From Candidatus Eiseniibacteriota bacterium (GTDB lineage Bacteria > Orphanbacterota > Orphanbacteria > Orphanbacterales > Orphanbacteraceae), in assembly GCA_024276995.1 (NCBI GenBank), contig JAJRWB010000015.1, positions 1-21,393 of the forward strand: 21,393 bases of DNA. The letters run 5' to 3'. Under the pieces are notes generated by a model. That model did no database searches. It worked only from the letters and a program-made list of their open reading frames with translations, and was not told where the DNA came from. Below are positions 8,449 to 17,253 of the stretch, piece after piece. Positions within the stretch are counted from its first letter, which is position 1, and each line of letters opens with the position of its first letter. The position numbers and the translations under genes are program-made.

Positions 8449-11400
8449 ATGCATTCACGCGAACGACTCTTCCTCGTTGCGATATCGTTTCTTACGTCAT
8501 ACTTTCTTCCCGGCGGGGCGCGAGGGGAGACGGCCGGCGCGTGCACCTACACCGGTCTCGTATCGGGCGCGGTGGATACGCTTCTCACCTCGCCGTCCTA
8601 CTCGATCGCGAACCAGACCGCCGGCTACTGGACCGCGGTGGCGATCCGTTCCGATCCGGGCAGCGACTGGGATGTGCAGGAGTACAAGTCGCTCGGGACC
8701 CTGCCCGCGTGCGTCGATTCCTTCCTGACAAGTTCGACCGCCGGGTCGGGAGTCGACGTGATCGTGGAAGACTTCAATCACCAGACACCCTCTCCCCGTT
8801 ATCTCGAATCGTATCGTGCCGGCGGCGCGGGGAGTGCCGTGATCGAATGGGACGATGGGACCGACGTGTTCACCGTGAACGGCGACGTAGTCTTCCGGAA
8901 CACCGGCCCCAATGACGTGGTGGAATGCTGGGACGTGTATCTCCAGGGCGGCAAGAACTACGGCGTGGAACTCCACACCACCCAATTTGCCGCGAACATG
9001 ACGATTCTCCTCTTTCGCAATCCGACGTCGGCCCCCTATTCCGTCGGGCGTGTGTCCGCCGTGATCGACACGTCGCACACCAACACGATCTCCTTCCAGT
9101 ACACGCCGCCGGCGGACGACTGGTACGCTCTCGTGGTGGTGAATGAGAATGGAAACACCGACGTCTACACGCTCGAGTTGGGGACGTGCCTCGCGCCGAC
9201 GACCCTTGCAAGTGGAACGAGCGTGTTCCTCTCCCCCCGATCGCAGGGATTCTCCTTCAACCAGACCGATCCGTACTGGACGATCGTCGCCATCAGGCCC
9301 GACCTCGCAGGATTTCACCGATGGAAGCTCACATGGTACGCCGGGGCGACGGGGGTCGCATGGCCCTCCTGTTTTTCCAGCCGGATCGGCTTCGGATACC
9401 AATGGTTCACACCGCAGAACCGCCTCGACTACATTGTCGGCAATTTCAATGCAGGAGGATTCTCCACGGGCACCTACTATGTCACTGCGGAGCCGTGGGT
9501 CTCCGATACGAGCAGCGCCGTGCTCGAGTGGGACGCCGGAGCGGACATCCTCCATGCCGACGGATCGTGGACGTCCCGCACTACGGACGCTTCCGACGTG
9601 ACCGAGATCTGGGATATTCTCTTGAATGCGTATGTTCCGTATGTATTCACCATGGTTTCGAGCAGTACCGCCGATATCGCCGCCACCCTCGCCTCCAGGA
9701 ACTACGGCGGGTACCCCGTGCTCGACGTCCTCGCCCCGGGAAGCACGTCGGTGGTCTGCACGAATTTTACCGTCGACTCGACGGCCTACCACGGCCTGGC
9801 GACGCTCAATACGAACGGCGGGTCGGGATCGTACCAGTTCTCCGTGGCGGAGCAGTTCATCGACGAGGCGAGCCCCCTCTTCCAGGGCGCCGGGGACGCC
9901 GGCGGCGGACTCGCGTGGGCCGACTACGACCTCGACGGCGATCTCGACGTGTATATCGCCAACATGGGAACGGCGGACCGGTTGCTCCAGAACGATGGCG
10001 CAGGCGTTTTCATCGATGCCACGATGCCGCCCCTCGGATCGGCGGGGAATTCCATCGATCCGTCGTGGGCCGACTTCGACAATGACGGCGATCCCGACCT
10101 CCTCGTGGTTCCGAACGGGGGGAGTCCCGTCCTCTACCGGAACGACGGCCCTTCCGGTTTCGTGGATGTCACCGTCGAACCGCTCGGCACGATCGACCTG
10201 TGGAACGGAGGAAGCTGGGCCGACTTCGATCGCGACGGCCTTCTCGATCTGCTCCTCATCAAAGGCAATGGGGGAGTGCTGCTGAAGGGGGCGGGAGACG
10301 GCACGTTCACGCAGGTTTTCTCGCCGGCGATCGACTCCACCCTGCTGAACCGCGCGGCGTGGGGGGACTACGACGACGACGGCGATCTCGACCTCTTCCT
10401 CCCGGCTCTCTTCGGCAACAAGCTGATCCGGAACGATGGACTCGGCCGCTTCGCCGATGTCACCGCGCCTCCTCTCTCCGGAGTTTCGGGGAGCTACGAC
10501 GCCGCCTGGGGAGATTATGACCAGGACGGCGATATCGATCTCGCCGTGGCGGGCGATTACAGACCGTCGCTTCTCTACAGGAACGACGGGGGAGGCATCT
10601 TTTATGACGCGAGCGGCCTCCTTCCCGGCGACACGCTGTACACGCGTGGAATCGAGTGGCTCGATTTCGACAACGACGGCGCCCTCGATCTTTTCCTGGT
10701 CAATTACATGAATCCGAACCAATTGCTCGGCGCCTGGACATCGACAGCCCTCGATTGGAACTCGCCTTTCACCAATCGCCCCGCCACGGCGATCGCACAG
10801 AGTGACGCCCATATCTCGGGCGCATGGATCGACCATGACGGCGACGGCGATGTCGACCTTTCCGTCGGCGTCGGCACGTTCAACGGCTCGGGGCTGAACC
10901 GGATGGTCCGGAACGATCTTTGTTGGAACGGACCCTGGCTGAACGTCGATCTCACCGGCGTCGTGTCGAACCGTGACGGCCTCGGCGCGCGGGTGACGGC
11001 GTATTCGTCGGGCAAGGCATACGCGCGGGAAATCAACGGCAAGGGGGCGGGACCCGGAAGCGAGCCGTATATCGCCCATTTCGGGCTCCCGGCCGGCGAC
11101 GTGATCGACTCGGTCACCGTGTGGTGGCCCCTCGGCGCCCGGCAGACGGTCGTTTCCCCGTCGATGAACCAGACGATCACCATCACCGAGGCGACGAGTG
11201 ACTACGTGGGCGTGGAAGGAGCCGGGGAGAGTGCTCCAGGCGCGAGACTGGCGCTCCACGACAACGTGCCGAACCCGTTCAACCCGACTACCACGATCCG
11301 TTTCGAACTGCCGGCGGCGGGACGCGCCGAGCTGGCTGTGTATGACGTCGCCGGACGGCGGGTGCGAACGCTTAGTGCCGGCGACCACCTCTCCGCGGGA

Positions 11401-11523
11401 ATCCACGAAGTCGTCTGGGACGGCACCGACGGCCGTGGCGCCGCCGCCGCGTCGGGTATCTACTTCTACCGGCTCCGCGCATCGGGTGCATCGATCACGA
11501 AGAAGATGATGCTCATCCGGTAA
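8449..11523 (+). CDS. Secreted FG-GAP/ASPIC-UnbV protein with FlgD-like sorting tail
   Basis: The 1024-residue exported protein starts at ATG 8449, with GGAGGA eight bases upstream. The in-frame opening from 8347 has no such site. Residues 1-26 look like a signal peptide (RERLFLVAISFLTSYFLPGGARG). Two related modules follow, at about 32-246 and 247-465. Each has NQTxxYWTxVAIRxD near its start and SAV(I/L)EWDxGxD later; I do not recognise them. Seven FG-GAP/VCBS repeats begin at Trp490, 540, 590, 638, 687, 737 and 793 (W-x-D-[YFH]-D-x-D-G-x-x-D). They would form one seven-bladed calcium-binding propeller. Residues about 827-915 are ASPIC/UnbV-like (DGLGARVTAYSSGKAYAREI), and about 928-1024 a FlgD-like Ig tail. 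The role is probably surface display or adhesion; no catalytic site is visible. Confidence 0.88.
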   Translation: MHSRERLFLVAISFLTSYFLPGGARGETAGACTYTGLVSGAVDTLLTSPSYSIANQTAGYWTAVAIRSDPGSDWDVQEYKSLGTLPACVDSFLTSSTAGSGVDVIVEDFNHQTPSPRYLESYRAGGAGSAVIEWDDGTDVFTVNGDVVFRNTGPNDVVECWDVYLQGGKNYGVELHTTQFAANMTILLFRNPTSAPYSVGRVSAVIDTSHTNTISFQYTPPADDWYALVVVNENGNTDVYTLELGTCLAPTTLASGTSVFLSPRSQGFSFNQTDPYWTIVAIRPDLAGFHRWKLTWYAGATGVAWPSCFSSRIGFGYQWFTPQNRLDYIVGNFNAGGFSTGTYYVTAEPWVSDTSSAVLEWDAGADILHADGSWTSRTTDASDVTEIWDILLNAYVPYVFTMVSSSTADIAATLASRNYGGYPVLDVLAPGSTSVVCTNFTVDSTAYHGLATLNTNGGSGSYQFSVAEQFIDEASPLFQGAGDAGGGLAWADYDLDGDLDVYIANMGTADRLLQNDGAGVFIDATMPPLGSAGNSIDPSWADFDNDGDPDLLVVPNGGSPVLYRNDGPSGFVDVTVEPLGTIDLWNGGSWADFDRDGLLDLLLIKGNGGVLLKGAGDGTFTQVFSPAIDSTLLNRAAWGDYDDDGDLDLFLPALFGNKLIRNDGLGRFADVTAPPLSGVSGSYDAAWGDYDQDGDIDLAVAGDYRPSLLYRNDGGGIFYDASGLLPGDTLYTRGIEWLDFDNDGALDLFLVNYMNPNQLLGAWTSTALDWNSPFTNRPATAIAQSDAHISGAWIDHDGDGDVDLSVGVGTFNGSGLNRMVRNDLCWNGPWLNVDLTGVVSNRDGLGARVTAYSSGKAYAREINGKGAGPGSEPYIAHFGLPAGDVIDSVTVWWPLGARQTVVSPSMNQTITITEATSDYVGVEGAGESAPGARLALHDNVPNPFNPTTTIRFELPAAGRAELAVYDVAGRRVRTLSAGDHLSAGIHEVVWDGTDGRGAAAASGIYFYRLRASGASITKKMMLIR
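9916..10866 (+). repeat. Seven in-frame FG-GAP/VCBS repeats
   Basis: Seven coding repeats with tryptophan codons at 9916, 10066, 10216, 10360, 10507, 10657 and 10825, a period of about 150 bases (the last gap is 168). Each carries an acidic calcium-loop motif such as DYDLDGDLD, DFDNDGDPD or DHDGDGDVD. The number and even spacing suggest one complete propeller. Confidence 0.85.
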
Positions 11524-13837
11524 GCCGCTCGAGGAGTGCCACGGTCGCCCTCTTATCGGGCATCGGGATGCCGAACTGGGTGTCGGGATCGTGGTGGAGG
11601 AGCGGCTGGCTCGGAAGACCGACACATGAAGGGCAGCCGCCCTCGCACGGGCAGTCGCTGACCAGCTCGCGCGCCGCCTCGAGAATCGAATCGAGGATGT
11701 GGAACCCCTTCTCCGAAAGGCCGAGTCCCTTCGGGTAGCGATCGTAGATGAAGAGCGTCGGCACCCCGATATTCGAGCTTTCCACCACGCCTCCCAGATT
11801 GCTCTGGTCGCACATCACATGGAGGGGCATCACCACGAGGAGAAGATTCCTCAAGCCCGCGAGCCCTTCCGACACCTTGAAGCCTTCTTCGGTGAGCGCC
11901 CCCGCCGTTTCGCCGTCGAGCCGGATCCCGAGGGCGATCGTCTCGAGCTGTTGCGACGGGAGATCGAGCTTCCCCCAGCCGATCGAGTCCATGTTGTAGA
12001 ACTGGATCTTCTTGAACGCCACGGTCATCCACGAGACGACGGCGGGACCGAGCATCTTCCATCCCCCGCGCACCTCTTCTTCCACCTCCCTCTCGCCGAC
12101 GCGGATCGTCGACTCGACGATCGCCTGGGTGTAGTAGTCGACTTCGCGCCGCTCCACGAGGGCGACACGCTGCTCGAGATCGAGATCGCGCACGAAGTAG
12201 GTCTCCCCGTCGTGGAGATAGATCGCCTCGGGGTAGAGCAACTCCGGCGCGCTGATCGCGTCGACCGTGCCGATCGTTTTCATCTCCCCGCCGTCTCTCC
12301 CTTTCGCGATCTCGGTGATGGTAAACGTCGCATCCGACATGTTCCGGAGCGATATGTCCGCCGCCGGGTAATCGGTGAGCGCCCAGTACCAACGCTCCTT
12401 GATGCGCGCCACCTTGCCGTGCGCCTCGAACGCCTCCATGATGGGAACGAGGTTTTCACCGAACCGTTCGGCGTCGGCCTCATCGACGGGAAGTTCGTGG
12501 GCGGCGCAGCGAAGATGCCGCTCCAGGATGTACGGGTTATCCGTATCCACGATGGCGTGTTCCGGAGTGCGCTCGAAGAAGTAGTCCGGGTGCCGGACGA
12601 GGTACTGGTCGATCGGATCGTTGTAGGCGATCAAGATGGAGAGGGAATCGTCGCTCGTCCGCCCGGCGCGCCCCGCCTGCTGCCACGTGCTCGCGATCGT
12701 CCCGGGAAAACCGACGAGGATCGACGCCCCGAGCGTGCCGACGTCGATACCGAGTTCGAGTGCGTTCGTGCTCGACACGCCGAGCAGCTCCCCGTCGAAG
12801 AGTCGCCGTTCGATCTCGCGACGTTCCTCCGGGAGATATCCGCCCCGGTAGACCGCCACCTTGTCCGCCAGACCGCTTTTCGAATGAAGGAGATCCTCCC
12901 TGGCGTAGCGGTAGATCAGTTCCGCCGTCACGCGGGCGCGGGAGAAGACGATCGTCGGAACCCCCTCCTTCACGAGGCGGACCATCAGGTTCTTCCCCTC
13001 CACGTTGGAGCTTCGCCGCTCGGAGCTTTCCGGGTCGAGGAGGGGCGGGTTCCACAGGACGAAACGGCGCGCCCCCCGCGGTGAACCGTCGCGGTCGACG
13101 ACGACGACGTCTTCCCCGATGAGACGGCCCGCCAGTTCCGCCGGATTGGCGATCGTTGCGGAAGAGCAGATGAATCTCGGGTCGGCGCCGTAGTGCGCGG
13201 CGATCCTCTTCAGTCGCCGGATCACGTTTCCCACGTTCGATCCGAAAATGCCGCGATACGCGTGGATCTCGTCGAGCACCACGTAGCGGAGCTTCTCGAA
13301 GAAGCGGCTCCAACCCGGGTGGTTCGGAAGGATGCCGGCGTGGAGCATGTCCGGATTCGAGAGGATCAGGTTCCCTTCGTTCCTCAGTTTCCGTCGCGTG
13401 TGGCGGGAGGTGTCCCCGTCGTACGTTCCCGCAACGATGCGGGAAGCAAGACCATCGGCGGCGCGAAGAATCCGCTTCACCGTGCGCAGCTGGTCCTGGG
13501 CGAGCGCCTTCGTGGGAAAGAGGTAGAACGCCGTGGCGTCCCCTTCGGCGAGGCTCTCGAGAACGGGAACATTGTAGCAGATCGTCTTGCCGCTCGCCGT
13601 GCCGGTGACCACCACCACGTTCCTCCCTTCGCGCACCGCACCGATCGCCTCCGCCTGGTGGGAGTAGAGCCGCTCGACGCCCTCGCTTTCGAGAGCGCGG
13701 CGGATCGGATCGGTGAGCGGAAAATGCGCGTCGCCGAAGCGCGCCTCCCGGGCGGGGATCTCCCTCACCGAGGCGACACGCCCGCCGGAGCGCTCGAGCA
13801 GCGCATCACAGATCAAGGCGCACCTGTTCCTCCCCAC
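11513..13837 (-). CDS. DEAD/DEAH-box helicase with DUF1998/MZB domain, MrfA/YprA-like
   Basis: A superfamily 2 ATP-dependent DNA helicase of 774 residues. Motifs in order: Q-motif region RLYSHQAEAI; Walker A TGTASGKT (78-85); LFPTKALAQDQ; DEIH (189-192); SSAT (225-228); IVFSRARVTAELI; ALELGIDVG; QQAGRAGR. The C-terminal half ends in the MZB/DUF1998 cluster CPCEGGCPSC (Cys729, 731, 735, 738), a metal site in MrfA. Bacillus MrfA acts with the nuclease MrfB on mitomycin-type lesions, and a MrfB homologue is at 1625-2428. This is the last gene of the dinB operon. GTG 13837 overlaps the DUF72 gene by 32 bases; TTG 13816 is an alternative, with GGGGAGG 12 bases before it. The 3' end runs 11 bp into the convergent secreted-protein gene. 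Confidence 0.92.
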   Translation of the reverse strand: MGRNRCALICDALLERSGGRVASVREIPAREARFGDAHFPLTDPIRRALESEGVERLYSHQAEAIGAVREGRNVVVVTGTASGKTICYNVPVLESLAEGDATAFYLFPTKALAQDQLRTVKRILRAADGLASRIVAGTYDGDTSRHTRRKLRNEGNLILSNPDMLHAGILPNHPGWSRFFEKLRYVVLDEIHAYRGIFGSNVGNVIRRLKRIAAHYGADPRFICSSATIANPAELAGRLIGEDVVVVDRDGSPRGARRFVLWNPPLLDPESSERRSSNVEGKNLMVRLVKEGVPTIVFSRARVTAELIYRYAREDLLHSKSGLADKVAVYRGGYLPEERREIERRLFDGELLGVSSTNALELGIDVGTLGASILVGFPGTIASTWQQAGRAGRTSDDSLSILIAYNDPIDQYLVRHPDYFFERTPEHAIVDTDNPYILERHLRCAAHELPVDEADAERFGENLVPIMEAFEAHGKVARIKERWYWALTDYPAADISLRNMSDATFTITEIAKGRDGGEMKTIGTVDAISAPELLYPEAIYLHDGETYFVRDLDLEQRVALVERREVDYYTQAIVESTIRVGEREVEEEVRGGWKMLGPAVVSWMTVAFKKIQFYNMDSIGWGKLDLPSQQLETIALGIRLDGETAGALTEEGFKVSEGLAGLRNLLLVVMPLHVMCDQSNLGGVVESSNIGVPTLFIYDRYPKGLGLSEKGFHILDSILEAARELVSDCPCEGGCPSCVGLPSQPLLHHDPDTQFGIPMPDKRATVALLERLTG

Positions 13838-14651
13838 TCCTCGGTATATCGAGCATCGCCTGCATCAGTTTCGCCCCCCGGACCGCCTGCCCGGCGAAAC
13901 AGTTATTGAAGAAGATGTACGTGCGATCGGTGATCTTCCGGAGTTCCTTCACGCGGTCGACCCACTCCCGCAGTTCCTCCTCGGAATAGAGGTAATCATA
14001 CCGGTCCCCTTTACCCTTCCCTCTTCCTTTCGCCCCCTCTTTCGTTGTTCCAGCGTTTCCCCACCACGCCTCGCCATTTCGCCCGTGGAGGCGGATGTAG
14101 GCGATGCCGTTCGTCTCCTTCGCCAAGGGAGGCATGAGATCGCGAAGAGACGGCTCATCGACGGCGCAATAACCGATCCGGCTCTCACGGAGAAAGTCGA
14201 ACGTCGCCGGCGCCGACCAGGTGGCATGGCGGAACTCGACGAACAGGGGAAGATCATCCGGAACGGCGGCGCGAAGCCGCGCAAGGTACTCCCGATTCTC
14301 CCCGTTGCGACGGAAGCTGTAGGGAAACTGCGCCAGAAGGCCGCTCACCTTTCCTGCATTCACAAGGGGAGCGGCCGATTCGAGAAGGGCGCCGACCGAC
14401 CACTCGGTGTCGATCCTCGCGTGGGTCACGTCGCCGTGCAGCTTGAGAATGATCGGATAACCGTCCGGCGTGCGGGAGTGAATCGACTCGAACGTGGCGG
14501 GCGAGGGGATGCGGTAGTACGTCGAGTTGATCTCGAGCGCCGGAAAATGGCGCGTGTACCAGGGAAGCCACTCCTTTTTCTTCAGGTGTGGAGGATAAAA
14601 GACATCCTTCCAGTCGTCGAAGTGGAATCCCGATGTGCCGACGTAGATCAA
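13806..14651 (-). CDS. DUF72 (YecE-like) protein
   Basis: The 281-residue DUF72 protein has a predicted TIM-barrel fold and no established reaction. Family features are the opening IYVGTSGFHFDDWKDVFYP, then FPALEINSTYYRIP, FLLxxPYSF-type LLAQFPYSFR, VEFRHATW, YIRLHGR, and a closing FFNNCFAGQAVRGAKLMQ. Length is near the usual 240-290. A Gly/Lys-rich insert at about residues 207-216 (GAKGRGKGKGD) precedes the YDYLYSEEEL segment. The TTG start shares a TTGA with the dinB stop, so translation is probably coupled to the polymerase. DUF72 genes are widespread and their function is unproven. Position between dinB and the helicase suggests a link with DNA damage, but that is only context. Confidence 0.9.
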   Translation of the reverse strand: MIYVGTSGFHFDDWKDVFYPPHLKKKEWLPWYTRHFPALEINSTYYRIPSPATFESIHSRTPDGYPIILKLHGDVTHARIDTEWSVGALLESAAPLVNAGKVSGLLAQFPYSFRRNGENREYLARLRAAVPDDLPLFVEFRHATWSAPATFDFLRESRIGYCAVDEPSLRDLMPPLAKETNGIAYIRLHGRNGEAWWGNAGTTKEGAKGRGKGKGDRYDYLYSEEELREWVDRVKELRKITDRTYIFFNNCFAGQAVRGAKLMQAMLDIPRSGEEQVRLDL

Positions 14652-15811
14652 AGGAGCCTCGCCTTCTTCAGTTTTTCCCTTCCGAACCGGCGCCGAACCG
14701 CGTCGAACACTTCGATCGACCGGAGCCGCCGGGAGCGGCCGCGATCGAAGCCGAATTCCTCCTGAACACTCGTGCGGCGGCGAAGTCCGGAAAGCCCCAC
14801 GCCGACGAGCCGCACCTTTCTCCCCTTGCGGTGAAGGCGAAGAGTGCGTTTCGCCATGGAGTAGATCGTCTTCTCGTCATCGGTGGGTACGGTGAGGGTG
14901 CGTCTCTTGTCGATGGTGGTGAAGTCGGAGAAGCGGATCTTCATGGTGAAGACCTTTCCGAGGAAACCGGCGGAACGGATTCTCGCCGCGAGTTTTTCCG
15001 AAAGCCAAAGAAGCGCGGCGCCGAGCGTATCGCCGTCTTCCGTGTCGGCCGCCAAGGTGGTCTCGTTGCTCATCGATTTCGGGTCCGCCGATTCATACCA
15101 CGCCACGATGGGAGTGATCTCCTCTCCGAGGGCTCTTCGGAAAAGGGTTGCGCCCTTTTCCCCGAACAGGCGCACGAGCCGTTTCTCTCCCGCGGTGATG
15201 AGATCGCCGATGGTGCGGATCCCGAGATTCGAGAGTGTTTCCGCCGACTTCGGTCCCACGCCGCCGAGGTTTGACACGGGAAGAGGATCGAGAAACGACC
15301 TCATTCTCTCCGGCGGAATCACCTGGATCCCGTCCGGCTTGGCGTGGACCGACGCGATTTTCGCCACCGCGCGGGAAGGGCCGATGCCAACCGAAGCGGG
15401 GAGATGGTACCGGTCGCGGATGGCGGAGCGGATACGAAGACCGATCCGCGCGGCGCCGGAAAAGCCGCCCGACACGTCGGAGACGTCGAGGTACGACTCG
15501 TCGATCGAGGCGGGTTCGATCGCCGAGGTGAATGTGGAGAGAACGCCGAGGATCCCCGCGGAGATCTGCGTATAAATGGGGTGGCGCGAAGGGAGGATGA
15601 TCGCCTCGGGGGCGAGGCGGACCGCACGGGCCGCGGGCATCCCCTGGCGCACCCCTTTCGCCTTCACGTCGTACGTGGCCGCCACCACCACACCCCTTCC
15701 CGACGGAGAGCCGCCCACCATGAGAGGCTTCCCCTCGAGGAGAGGATTGAGCGCCCGCTCCACGCTACAGAAAAACGAATCCATATCGATGTGAAGAATC
15801 ACGCGGCTCAC
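14648..15811 (-). CDS. dinB: DNA polymerase IV (Y-family translesion polymerase)
   Basis: Error-prone polymerase that copies past damaged bases. The 387-residue product has the Y-family set: ILHIDMDSFFCSVE with Asp9 and the steric-gate Phe13-Phe14, GVRQGMP in the fingers, and SIDESYLDV with Asp104-Glu105. Next come VGIGPSRAVAKIAS, a helix-hairpin-helix region at VSNLGGVGPKSAETLSNLGI, and a little-finger domain. The tail QEEFGFD is at the usual place of the QLxLF-type sliding-clamp motif and is a poor match. The in-frame opening extends to 16006 across pabB. I place the start at GTG 15811 because it forms a GTGA overlap with the pabB stop and leaves a standard N terminus. A LexA-like site at the operon head fits SOS control. 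Confidence 0.94.
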   Translation of the reverse strand: MSRVILHIDMDSFFCSVERALNPLLEGKPLMVGGSPSGRGVVVAATYDVKAKGVRQGMPAARAVRLAPEAIILPSRHPIYTQISAGILGVLSTFTSAIEPASIDESYLDVSDVSGGFSGAARIGLRIRSAIRDRYHLPASVGIGPSRAVAKIASVHAKPDGIQVIPPERMRSFLDPLPVSNLGGVGPKSAETLSNLGIRTIGDLITAGEKRLVRLFGEKGATLFRRALGEEITPIVAWYESADPKSMSNETTLAADTEDGDTLGAALLWLSEKLAARIRSAGFLGKVFTMKIRFSDFTTIDKRRTLTVPTDDEKTIYSMAKRTLRLHRKGRKVRLVGVGLSGLRRRTSVQEEFGFDRGRSRRLRSIEVFDAVRRRFGREKLKKARLL

Positions 15812-17253
15812 GACCGCCCCCCCGCACCGACCACTCCGCAGGCGGCGGCGACCGGTCGTCCCTGAAAGACTTCGAACAGTTTCGATCCCTTCCACGCCAG
15901 CTCGCGCCACTCCCCTTCCACGTCGGAGTCGGCCACGATGCCACCACCCACACGAAACGCCACCTCCCCCTCGCGGACCACCGCCGAGCGGATCAGCAGG
16001 TTCCACACGGCCCTACGGTCGAACGAAACGTATCCCATGGCGCCGTAGAACGGGCCGCGCCCCTCCTCCTCCTCGTCGTCGATGATCTCCACCGCTCTTT
16101 TCTTCGGCGCCCCGGTGATCGAACCGCCCGGAAAGATCCCCTCGAAGACGTCGACGAAACTCTTTCCCTCGGAAAGAACGCCCCGAACGGTGCTTTCCAT
16201 GTGATGAACCGACGGGCACGAGAGGATCCGGAAGATCTGGTCGACCTCGATCGATCCGAAACGACAGTTCTTTCCGAGATCGTTCCTCACCAGATCGACG
16301 ATCATCAAGTGCTCCGCACGGTCCTTCTCCGATGCGAAAAGCTCTTCCCCCAGGCGGCGATCGACGGCGCGATCTTCGCTCCGCGGCCTCGTTCCCTTGA
16401 TGGGACTCGATTCGACGCGGTCTCCATCGACGCGAAGGAACAGTTCGGGCGACGAGGAGATCAAAGAGAAGTCGGCGCACCGGATCATGCCGGCGTACGA
16501 CGCCGGATTGGAGCGTGCGAGATCGGTGTAGAGATCCCATGGATCGCGCCGGCACTCCATACGGAAGAGCCTCGTGATGTTCGCCTGGTAGATCTCTCCC
16601 TCGCGGATCGCTTCATGCACGCGGCGAAGGGAACGCCTGTACGAATCGGGGAGAGCCGGGGACCATGTCGTCGCCGCCGGGGCGACGCGCGCGCCCTCAT
16701 CGACGCCTAACGATTCGATCATGCCGCGAAGCCGGTCGAGCCTCTCTTTCGCGCGGGCGGCGGCGGCGCTCCCTTTCTCCGGGAGACCGGTGGAGACGAG
16801 CCATGTCGTACGCTCCAGCGCGTCCCGGACGAGGAAGAGATCGAAAAAGCCGAGCGCCATGTCGGGCAGGTGGAGGGGATCGCCTTTCAGACGGTCCACG
16901 GGGAGAGTCCAGCAGGTGGCGCCGTACCCGATGTACCCCGCCACTTCGGGAAAGGGGGGCAATCCTTCGCGGCGCACAGCGGTGTGCGCATCAATCAGCT
17001 CCCTCAGAAGATCGAAGGGGTTTTCATCGCGCAACCGAACTTCGTCCCGACTTCTCAGCTCCACACCGCTTTCCGATGCGCGGAAAATGAGCCACGGGTC
17101 GAAAGCCTCCATCGAGTACCTTCCCCCTTCGACAGGTCGGGCGCCGCCGTCGAGGACGACCGCCATCGGTGTCGGCGAATCGCGAAAAACCGAATCGGGA
17201 AGACGGAATAGTCCTTCGAGCTTCAACAACGCGGGAGGAGCGTATGTCTTCAC
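15808..17253 (-). CDS. pabB: Aminodeoxychorismate synthase component I
   Basis: Chorismate-using enzyme of 481 residues in the TrpE/PabB/MenF family. It would aminate chorismate to 4-amino-4-deoxychorismate for p-aminobenzoate and folate synthesis. The diagnostic PIKGTRPR (284-291), with Lys286 where anthranilate synthases have Ala, favours PabB over TrpE. Other motifs are REGEIYQANITR, SSPELFL, LMIVDLVRNDLG and FPGGSITGAPK (374-384). No pabA glutamine amidotransferase or pabC lyase gene is adjacent. GTG 17253 is chosen over 17292, because it forms a GTGA overlap with the hydrolase stop and has GAGGAAAA at good spacing. Sitting between a hydrolase and dinB is unusual for a folate gene. The family is certain; the PabB versus TrpE call rests mainly on the PIKGT motif. 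Confidence 0.92.
   Translation of the reverse strand: MKTYAPPALLKLEGLFRLPDSVFRDSPTPMAVVLDGGARPVEGGRYSMEAFDPWLIFRASESGVELRSRDEVRLRDENPFDLLRELIDAHTAVRREGLPPFPEVAGYIGYGATCWTLPVDRLKGDPLHLPDMALGFFDLFLVRDALERTTWLVSTGLPEKGSAAAARAKERLDRLRGMIESLGVDEGARVAPAATTWSPALPDSYRRSLRRVHEAIREGEIYQANITRLFRMECRRDPWDLYTDLARSNPASYAGMIRCADFSLISSSPELFLRVDGDRVESSPIKGTRPRSEDRAVDRRLGEELFASEKDRAEHLMIVDLVRNDLGKNCRFGSIEVDQIFRILSCPSVHHMESTVRGVLSEGKSFVDVFEGIFPGGSITGAPKKRAVEIIDDEEEEGRGPFYGAMGYVSFDRRAVWNLLIRSAVVREGEVAFRVGGGIVADSDVEGEWRELAWKGSKLFEVFQGRPVAAACGVVGAGGRS

Noticed and set aside
4665-8546. Very long minus-strand open frame (1293 codons) opposite the sulfatase, transporter and malic enzyme genes
   Set aside because: It runs antisense to three genes with clear family motifs, its translation is low-complexity Arg/Gly/Asp/Glu-rich, and such frames arise by codon bias in GC-rich DNA.
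8497-11625. Minus-strand open frame of 1042 codons opposite the secreted repeat protein
   Set aside because: It is a shadow of the repeated Asp/Gly codons on the plus strand, with no recognisable domain and no start signal.
15812-16006. N-terminal extension of the dinB frame
   Set aside because: It overlaps pabB coding sequence, and DinB proteins begin right at the HIDMDSFF region. The GTGA overlap at 15808-15811 explains the start.
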